DNA of 64,000 nt, taken from the NCBI GenBank assembly GCA_030063045.1, contig JAQSEB010000142.1, positions 1,054,001-1,118,000 on the forward strand. Direction: 5' to 3'. The position numbers and the translations under genes were made by a program. This DNA comes from Pratylenchus scribneri (Eukaryota > Nematoda > Chromadorea > Rhabditida > Pratylenchidae). The notes below the pieces were generated by a model. It did no database searches. It was given only the letters and a program-made list of their open reading frames with translations, and was not told where the DNA came from. Position 1 is the stretch's first letter, and every line of letters begins with the position of its first letter. Shown here piece by piece: positions 1-10,700 of this stretch.

Positions 1-1720
1 TTCTTCATTTTTTGAATGGTTTTTGTTGCTCTCAAAATTCAATTTGTTTCTGCTTTTCATCAATGTTGACAGTTCAATATCACTTTTTGATCGCTTAATA
101 GTTTCTCTTCCCACCGGTGCCGAATAAGACCTTACAATTTTTGCCCTTTTCTTCAACGCCTTCCAATCGATTTCTTCAACTTTCTTTCCTTCTTTCTTTG
201 TTGTGGAAATATTCACTGACATTTTTTTATCTGATATTTTTGGTTCAATTTTTACCGTCGTTTCCGTTGATTCAATTTTTATCTTCGTTTTTCTTCTCTC
301 CAAATCCACTTTTACTGACGCACTTCTTCCCTTATCCTCTGGTTTCATAACAATTTTTAATGACGATTTTGTTTCTTTATTTTCTTGTTCCGTTTTTTTC
401 TCTTTATCTTCTTCTTCTGATTCCTCCTCAAATATTACTGACAATTTTCTCTTTGATTTCTCTGCAAATTTTACTGGCTGTTCTTTCTCCGAATCCAATG
501 GTATTTCTACTTTCGTTATGATTCTCTCCGGTTCAATTTTAATCGTTGTTTTGACTCTCTCTGCATTCTTAGTCTCAATTTTCACTTTCGTTTCGTTGCT
601 ATCCGAATGTTTGTCTTTTTTCAATTTCTCTCCACTTTTTTCTTCTTTCTTTGAGGTAAATACCTATAATTTAATATTAGAAATAGAATTTAAAAAGTCT
701 TCCATATTATAGGTCATTTTCATTGGTTTTAGTGTACAATTCCATTAATTTTTAGATCAATTTAAATAAAAATTAATATTATATATTGTCAAAATTCTAT
801 TTGTTAATTTGATATAATATCCAAACGATACGCTTAATTCTTTCCAATTATTAGAGACCGGCAAAATGTCATCTGCGAGATTCCGGACCGGATTTTTTTC
901 CTCCAATTTTTTGCAGGACGGATACGGTGCGGGATAATCCCGCAGAATCCCGCAATCCCGCGCGGGATTTGCGGGATTTTACCTAAAATTTTATGCGGGA
1001 CGGATCCGGTTCGGGATAATCCCGCAAAAATCCGGTCCCGCAAAATCCTGCAAATCCCGCAAAATGCGGCGCGGGATCCGGTCCGGTGCCTGTCTCTATC
1101 AATTAATATATTTTCTATCCTTCCCTTTTAAAACTACCTACCTTTGTCTTCCTTTCATCGTTTGAAGATGGCATATTTTTTCCGTAGCCAACAAACAACT
1201 CTTTTTTCTCTTCTTTTGGTGGCGGCACATTTTTTCCAGGGCCATTAAATACATTTTTTATTTCGGAGACTTTTGGCAATTTGGAAGTTAAATTTTCCGT
1301 AATATTTCTTAAATTATCTGTAATTTTTCTCAACACACCAAAAGACGATTTACTATCCACCGATGAGTTATTTTTATTCTCTTTCTCTTTTTCACTATCA
1401 TTTTCCTTCTCTTTCGGTGATTCTTTATGATTTCCCCAAAGTGGCGGCAATTCTCCGGTAGGGAAAAGTCTCTTTTCTTCGTGTTCCTTTTTCTTATTCT
1501 CGGCATTTTTCTTCTCATTTTCCTTCCCTTTTTCATCAACTGATGAAGACGATTCTTTATGATTTTGATTTCCCCAATTTGATAATATTATGGAAGGTAT
1601 ATACTTTGATTTCACATTTCGAGTATTTTCATAAATTTGCTTTGCGGTGTTAGAAGCTTTGGAATAATTTTCGTTAAATCCAGATTTGAATTTGTGGTAT
1701 AAACTTTTTTCGTCTTCTAT
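1..1720 (-). other. Charged C-terminal tail of the repeat gene
   Basis: Exon 17 (1720-1142) begins like a linker exon (IEDEKSLYHKFKSGF, then TAKQIYENTRNVKSKYIPS) but lacks the KSVKFEIHF ending. It continues as a Lys/Glu/Asn/Ser-rich stretch with GPGKNVPPPKEE and GYGKNMPSSNDE. Exon 18 (663-1) is open for 221 codons to the window edge. It is built from short alternating charged/hydrophobic strings such as TKVKIET, TTIKIEP, ASVKVDL, TKIKIES and TTVKIEP. No stop codon is in the window, so the C-terminus is unknown. The intron between the exons holds a palindromic GC-rich element. Confidence 0.7.
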
Positions 1721-4700
1721 CTATAAATGAATTTTATAAATACAAAAAAGTGGTGATTATTCAAATTATCGCTAATTTTATTTATGAATTCGCAAATATA
1801 AAATTTTTTAGGAATTTCAAAAAAATTTTATTTTAAGTTTCATGAAAATATTATTTTTAAACCATAATTTGCGAAATTTTTTCTAATATCTCCAAATTTT
1901 TAATAAATTGAATATTAAAATTTCATAAAATCTTATTAAACTTTTTCTTCTGAACATTTTAATATTAAATTATAATTTATAAAAATAATTTACAAAAATA
2001 ATTATGACAAAAAAATGCCGGAATAAGACTTAATTTTTTTTGCTCTTTTTTCGTCATAAATTGCTGTAAATTTCTATAAATTTTTTATCTTAGTAATTCA
2101 CTCCAAAGCGCTAGGCAAATTTTTAAAAAATAAAAAATTTTTTTCTGCATCATTTAATTTACGAAATTTTTTATTTCATCCAAACTTAAAATATTTAAAC
2201 ATACTTCCATTTTCACGGTAACATCCAAGCCTTCAAGAAGTTCATAAAATTTCTCCTTCGTATTTGGAATATCATTTTTTTCTTCTTTATGCCAAAGTAA
2301 TACTTTTGTATATTTTCTGGCTGTACCTCCAAATTTGTTTAGAAAACCCTTGAAAATGAATATTAAAATAAATAAAAAATAATTATAAAGCCATATAAAG
2401 TAAATTTATATCATTTTTATTTCCTCCTTTTTACCGTTTTCGGTTTCAATTTTTCCTCTATTTTTAAAAATATTTCCAAATGCTTGATGAATTCCTTTTG
2501 CTCATCTGCATTTTTAACGCCCAAAATTCGATGTTCAATTTCAAGGTTTTTGGTCGTATTTAATTCTTGTATAATTTTCATGGCTATTTTTGCCAAATGA
2601 AGATACAAAATCCAATTGTTGAAACAATGCTCGTCTACTTAAAATGAAGGGAAGATAAAAAATTAATTATTATTAGTTGGATTATTTGAAAAAAATTTTT
2701 TAACACAATTAAATATATTAATTTATATTTGTTGTTGTCCTATAAAGTGGCCATAAAGATGTATTTTAATTAATTACTATTAATAGGTTTTGATTAGTTT
2801 GGGCTTTATGCTTCTCATAAAATATATCTGATTTTGTCCTTAAAAATGTCATTTTTCTAAACGAAAATATTCAATAGGCGTAATATTTTTGTATGCCATG
2901 ATTCTCTATTAAATTATTAAAAATTCAAAGTAATTTTACCTTCAATTTTGCCTTTTCCTTCGAGCATTTTGCTTATCGATTGTAGTGCCTCCTTTTTAGC
3001 TGTTTCCGTATCTTTTTCTTTGAAATTTTCACAAATTTTATCAATTTCTTTGGGAATTTCTTTTTTAATAACTGTTTTTATTTCCGCAATAAATGCTGTC
3101 GTCATTTTTTCATCCATTTTTACTAAAATACAAAAAATAAAAATGATTTTTATTAGACTGGCATGTAAAATCCAAAATAAGAAAAAAAACTGTTAATAAA
3201 AGTTGATTTGAAGTTAAAAAATTGTTTTAAAATTCTATTAACTTTTCATACCTATTTGGTAATTTTATATTTTTTTTCGATTCTTTGATTATTTTAATTT
3301 TTTTTAGATTTTTTAAATAAAAATATATCTAAAAACTCATTCCAAAGAGGTATATTTATAAGAAATGAAGAATTGTTTTTTTTTCGTTTTCAAAATACAA
3401 AAATGGCAAACATATCTCTAAATTTCACCTATCAAAAATTTTGTCGGATTTTGTTGAAGGAAAGAAATAAGGATCCAACTAGGATGGATTCTTAAATTAA
3501 AATTTCGAACCTCTTCTCATCCACTTTTTTTGGTTGAAAAATTTTGATTTGATTATTTTAAAAAATTTTCTCTGTTAATATTGCAAAAACGTTTAAAAAA
3601 AGGTTCAAAAATAAAAAAAATTTAAAAACATGCAAAATTTTTCTACCTATTTTTTGATTTTTTTACTTTTATTTTATGCGTCTATTTCACTATTTTTAAA
3701 TTACTTAACATGAAAAGATTTTGATTTAATATTTAAAACTCCCTCCTAATAGAATTATTATTTTTTGCTGGTCAAAGTGCCTGGGTCATTAGACTTTTTT
3801 CCAGATAGAAATTAAATTTTAATTCCAAATATTTTATATTACATCCCCATTTCAGAATATAACAAAATTACCTTCTTCTTCATGGCCTGGAATTTTAAGA
3901 TGAATTTCAAATTTGACCAATTTGTTTTTCTCATTTGATGAATGCGGTCCTTTCTGATTGCCCAAAATTGACGGCAAATTTAAAGAAGGCTTAAAGTGTC
4001 CCAAATTCATCTTCCGAGCATTTTCATATATGTTAGTAGCCCCGGTGACTAAACGTGATTTCAATTTGTGATATACACTTTTCTCTCCTTCAATCTTTAA
4101 AAAAAGAATTTTATGAATGTTAAAAATTGAGATAATTCAAATTAACTTTAAATAATATGTGAGTTATTAATTTATTAAAATTAATGAAATTCAATAAAAT
4201 AAATATAATCAAGTTTCGAGGATTGACCCAAAAATCATTCAAGCTATTTTTAAAATGCTTTTAAAGAGACCGGCGCGGGACGAGTTCCCGCACGGGATTT
4301 TGCCGGATTTGCGGGATTTGCGGGATTTTGTGGGTTTATCTCGAAGCGGATCCGTTCCATATGAAATTAGGGAAAATCCTCTGCTGGATTCTGCGGGATA
4401 TCCCACGCGGGATGCGGGATTATCCCTCAACGGATTCGTCCCACAAAAATTAGGAGAAGAAATCCTGTGTGCGGATCCCGCAGAAGACACTTTTCGAGTC
4501 ACTATTTTTAACTTCCCTAATCACTTTTCTAAGCATTTTAAAAATATAATTGTTAAAATAAATTGGCAAAAATTATTCCAAAACATATACAAAAATGCAT
4601 GTTCTTAGCCTATTTAGCCTTGTTTTTTTTCTATTGGCCATCATTTTTTTATCAAATTTATTGAATTTCGATCAAATCTACTAATTATTTCTTAAATCAA

Positions 4701-7700
4701 TTCATCCAATCAGCGATACTTAATTTTTTAATAATTAATTTTTCAGTTATTTTTTTCCCAAAAAATAATTATTTTTTAAATTACCACAATTTCCTCCATT
4801 TTCACTTTCACATTATCATCCAAAATTTTAAGAAATTCATAATATTTCTCTTTCGTATTTGGAACATCATTTTTAGGCCATAATTTTGCAGTGGTATATT
4901 TTGTGGCTGTTCTTAACCAACCCTTAAAAATTCAATAATTTATATAAAAATTATTTACCAAATTTTCATATATTTTTCTATTTTTTCTATCATAGTTAAT
5001 AATTATTAAATTATGAAAGTATTGTCGAAAATGTTTCATTTCCTAAAATAATTTTTAAGGAGACCAAATAATTATTCTAAATCAGATTTCTTTAAGATTC
5101 TTAACCTATCCAAATCCCCTATTCTTTGATATAAAGCTGACCCTAAACCTATCCTATTTACAAGTTATATAGCCTAAAAAAATTATTTCTTGATAAGAAA
5201 ATTTTTAATTAAATTAATATTTTTAGGTCTTTAATTCATTTTTATTTTTTCCAAAAAAATATTTTTTCCATCTTCTTACCGGTTTCAGTTTTTCGTCAAG
5301 GCTATTCAAAAATGTTTCCAAATGCTTGATGAATTCCTTCTGCTCATCCGCATTTTTAACACCAAGAATTCGGTGTTCTATGTCGTGGTTTTTAGACTTG
5401 TTCAATTCGTGAATAATTTTCTTGGATATTTTTCCCAAATAAATGTAAATGACCCAATTGTTGAAGCAATGATCGTCTGCATAAAATGGAAAATATATAT
5501 GGATTTATTGTGGGTAAATATTTTTATCTCAATAGGTGTATTTTTTCACGAAACTTATTTTAGAATTATATCTAGGAATAAGAAGAAATTTTGATAAATG
5601 TAAGCACGGTATGACTTAAAAATTTTATTATTTTTTGTTCACAAAAAATGACCATTATATATTATGCTTAATCTACAATAATTGTGTACATATTTTTTTA
5701 TATGTGCATGTATCGCTCAAAAATTTAAACAAAATAAATTAAAAATATTTTACCGTCAATTTTTTCCTTTCCGTTGAGCATGTTTGAAATCAATTCTATG
5801 GTCATCTTTTTTGTAGCTTCTTTGTCTTTTTCTTTGAATTTTTCACAAATTTTGTCATCAATTTTGGGAATTTCTTTTTTAATAATTGTTTTCATTTCTG
5901 CAATAAATGCTGTTGTCTTTACTTCATCCATTTTTACCACTAAAAATGGATAAGGAAAATAAAAATATCTCAATTTTATGAATAAAAAACAGTTATTAAT
6001 TAATAGAATTAAAATAAAAATGTGAGAAAGAAAATTGGAAGATTTGTGATGAAGAATTTGAATTGGAAATATTTAAAATTTATGGGTTAACCTAAAAGAT
6101 TCAGATGGATCTTTTCCACCTGAAAGATACTTCCTAAATTATAAGATCAGGGGCTATTTTTGTATTTTGTAATTTGTATCCGCTTTTTTACCTTTACTTT
6201 TTTCATAAAATCGAAACTAAAATATCGAAATTTCGACGATCGAAATCGAAAATCGAAATTTCGACCCCACCCCTGTTCAAGATGGCATTGCCAAGATCTC
6301 ATCCTAAAAGGGCATCTTTTCTTTAATTCGTATGTATTTGTATTCCCTCTCTTTTTGAATGTCATATGTTACTTTATAGTTTTCTTGCTTTTTCTAATTA
6401 TCTTTTAATGAAATAATCCCATTATCCTATTAAATTAAAAATAGAAGACGATCTGTTTTTCATTTTCTTATAAAGATTTATGCAAGCTACTAAAGGAGAA
6501 AATTTACAAATTCCAGAACTTTAGCCAAATTAATTATCTATTTTGAATGTGCTCAATTACCTTCATGTTCGAAACCTTCAAAATGTATTTCAAATTTCAC
6601 TGATTTTTTCGCTTCCTTTCCTTTTTCATCATTTGAAGGTGTTGCTTTTTCATGGTTCCATAATTTCAAGGAAGGCACATAGCTCGACACATTTTCATAC
6701 ATTTTCTTTGCGGTGCCAGTAATTTTGCTTCTCACTCTCGAATTAATATTTTGATGAGAATTTATTTCTTCACCAGTCTTTAAAATGAATATAATACATT
6801 TAAAATCAGAAATTGATCAAAGTAATTTTTTTGATGAAATTTTAAAAAATTATTTCCTTCTAATTTTGAGAATGTTTTTAATTAATTCATGGGAAAATAT
6901 TCGAACTTTTAGCACCATATAATTTTAAATCTGACATATATTTCAATAATATATATTTAGGAGGATCACTAAAATTAGATTTTATTTATCTCTTATTTTA
7001 TTTAAAACATTTTTAATATTAAATTGAGTGAACAAAAATTTGTTGCCCAAGTAACTTTCCCAATTTTGTTCAATCTTTTTGATAATATTTTAATTTTATA
7101 CAATTTTCAAATAATCCACTAATTTTTATCTAATCAACTCATCCTAATTTGACTACTAATTATGACTATATTATGGTAGAAAATTTGTTTAAAAATTTTC
7201 ATTTTTTGGAAAATTTTTTATAATATCAAATTTGATGTACTTAATTTCATTGCAACCATAAAAATATTCTCTATAAATAATTGAATGCAAATTTTCAATT
7301 AAATTAAAAATATTTCGAATTTAAATTTACCTTCTTTTCCTCCTTTATCTCAATTAATTCCATTTTCACTGTCACTCCATTATCCAAAACTTGTTGAAGA
7401 AGCTCAAAAAATTTCTGCGCATCATTTTTTCCTCTATACCATCTTTTAACCGAAAGGTATGAAGCCTATAAATAAATAAATTTTATTTCAAATTTTTTTT
7501 TATTAAATACGTAAATGTACCAAAATAATTTTTAAATTATTTTAAAATATTCCAAAATATGCAATTTTTAGATGTACATACTGTCGATAATTTTTTTGAA
7601 AAATGTCAATTTCCTAATTTTTTCAAAAAGTGTCAAATTATTATTGAAAACAGTAAAATTTAGTAGAATTCTACAAGAATTACAAAATACTGTAGAAAAT

Positions 7701-10700
7701 TGCCAAAAAAATGCCGAAATATTGACATAAATATTGGCGTCAAAAATATGGCAAAATAAAAATATTAATGAATATTAATTTAAAAGTTCAAGAAAATCAA
7801 CAAAAGCACATGTTCTACTTTGTTTTTAAGCTATTTTAAGTTCACAAAAAAAATAAATGATATCAATAAAAATCCGCCATCTATTTATGAATTATGACTA
7901 AGTTATTTCCTTTCTCTACTCTAGCTAAATTATTGTCGAAAATAACCCAAAAGTCCCAATCACCTCCTCTGAATTCAGCTGTTTTTCAATATCTTTTATA
8001 AATGTGTTCAATTTCCCAATGAATTCCGTCTGCTCATCCGAATTTTTTGTGCCCAAAATTCGATTCTCAATCTCTTTATCTTTGGCTTCTTTCAATTTTT
8101 CCACAATTTTTTCGGATAATTTTGCCAAATGAAAATAAAGAACCCAATTGTGGTAACAATGGTTCTCTTCTAAAAATCGAGGAAATTATTAGATTAAATA
8201 AGTTTGAGTTGGGTTTATATGAGTGTAAAATATATGGCTAAAATGGTAAAATAATTAAAAATGTATTAAAAATGCATTCAAATTTTACCGTCAATTTTGT
8301 CTTCTCCTTTGAGCATTTTGATAATCGATTCTATTGCTAACTTTTTTGTAGTTTCCGCATCTTTTTCTTTGAATTCTTCACAAATTTTACCATCAATTTT
8401 AGGAACTTCTTTATGAATAATTGTTTTCATTTCCACAATAAATGTTTTAGTCATTTTTTCGTCCATTTTAACTAAAAAATATTTAGGAAAAATAAAAGGA
8501 TGGTATTTAATTTGTCGAATAAATTATTGAAAATGTCGAAAAGAGTATTTAATTTGTCGAATAGTAATAAAATTATTATTGCGCATGAGACGCGCGGGAT
8601 ATAGCCGGATATAGAGGGATTAAGGTGGATATAGGGGGATTAAGCCGGATTAGACCCCGAATTAGATGGGGAATGGCCCGGAGGGACAGTGGAAGGTCAG
8701 GGAAGTGGCCGAAGACCCTGATATTGCAAGAGATATATCGCGATTAAGGTGGATATAGGGGGATTAAACCGGATTAAGCCAAATAAATTCCTGTTAGCTG
8801 TTTTACTTCCGGCTTCGCGAGATTCCTATGCTCCGAGCCCCTAACCCTAATCCCTAGCCCCTAACTAGGCTTAATCCGGCTTAATCCCCCTATATCCACC
8901 TTAATCCCCATATATCCGACTATATCCTGTGCATTCTCAGGCCCTTCCCTGACCCTCCACTGTCCCTCCGGGCCATTCCCCATCTAATTCGGGGTCTAAT
9001 CCGGCTTAATCCCCCTATATGCACCTTAATCCCCCTATATCCGGCTATATCCTGTGCATTCTCAGGCCCTTCCCCGACCTTCCAGTCGCCTTCCGGGCCA
9101 TTTCCATTCCATTTCGAGGCTTAATCCGGCTTAATCTCCCTATATCCATTTTAATCCTCCAATATCCGGCTATATCCTGTACATTCTCAGGCCCTTCCCC
9201 GACCTTCCAGTCGCCTTCCGGGCCATTTCCATTCCATTTCGAGGCTTAATCCCACTATATCCACCTATATCCACCATAATCCCTCTATATCCGGCTATAT
9301 CCCGCGCGTCTCATGCGCAATAATAATTTTATTAATATTCGACAAATTAAATACTCTTTTCGACATTTTCAATTTTTTATTCTACATTTTCAATACTTAT
9401 GAGACAAAAAATCCTATTCGACAAATTAAATACTCTATTCGACATTTTCAATAATTTATTCGACAAATTAAATATTTCCCAAAATAAAATGGTCTTATAA
9501 TCTAGATGAATATTCCAAAATTACCTTCTTTTTCCATGCCAGGAATATCAAAATGCATTTCAAATTTAACCGATTTTTTCACTTCAATTTTCTTATCTTC
9601 TTTCTATAAATGAAAAATGATTTCTCTTATTATCATTAAATTTTTTGATTTAATTCATGAATTTTTCTCGCTAAAAAAATTTTTCTTATTATAAATATCT
9701 AAGCTATCTATCAAGTATCAAGTGACATATTAATAATACTTTTCTATTTCTACTAATGGATTAAAGCACTTTCATTAGAATATTTTGATATTAAAATAAT
9801 TGATTAAAAATAATTGGCCAAAAATTTATGGTTGAAAAAGGAAACTGCTCGATTTCGAAAAAATCTTTTTGCCATTTTTTGATCATTCATAACTGTTATG
9901 GATCAAACCCTCGATTTTTCCCCATTCCCTTTTGGATTGTCCCAGGCCATTTTCCTTGGCCGACTCCCCCTTTCAATTTCCCATTTCAATATTTTGGCCC
10001 CGCCTCACAAGTCGGGAACTGCCATTCCCGGCCAGACTTGGATGGCATTCATTCTTGTTTCCTCTTGGTTTTAGTCCCAGCTTTTTACTGCCCCGACGGT
10101 TACTGCTTCGGCCGGGACTGAAGGGTCTAGGCTTGTCCCTTCCCCATTCCCCCTTATATTATTTAATTGATGCTTTTAATCGCTAAAGAAATTTTATGCT
10201 TCAACTTTTATTTGGGGAATGGGGTTCTTTAAAACCAAAGGGATAAAAATAACTTTTTGTAAATTCTATCAAATTCATTAATTTTTTTTTAACTATTATT
10301 AGCTTATCATAATCATAGTTAATAATGACATCAAATTAAATATTCAGTTGGAATATTTCAGTACCATCATATTTTGTTAATTGATTCAATTTGGGAATTT
10401 AATTGTTTTAATCCCATTCCCAAATTATAATTTTAACATACCTCAATTTCTTTCATTTCCAATGTTACATCTAATGCTTTGAGACTTTCGTAAAATTTCT
10501 GTGCTTCATTTAGCTCGTCTATTTGAATTATTATAGTACCAAGAGGCTTAAATAATTTTTATTGTAAAAATTAATGGAAAATTGATTAATGAAAAATCTA
10601 AGTTGTAAATAATTTACTTTGCTTTTCTATTTTTAGATAAAAAATTCCCAAATTTTTCTTAATTCTAAAGAATGTAATGAAAAATAATTTTATAATTTAA

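Noticed and set aside
203..712. 169-codon plus-strand frame
   Set aside because: It is the antisense shadow of the charged tail exon of the four-module gene; Phe/Ser-rich because the real strand is Glu/Lys-rich.
8831..8868. Telomere-like CCCTAACCCTAATCCCTAG string
   Set aside because: It is short, irregular and within a palindromic mobile element; no tandem TTAGGC or TTAGGG run exists in the window.
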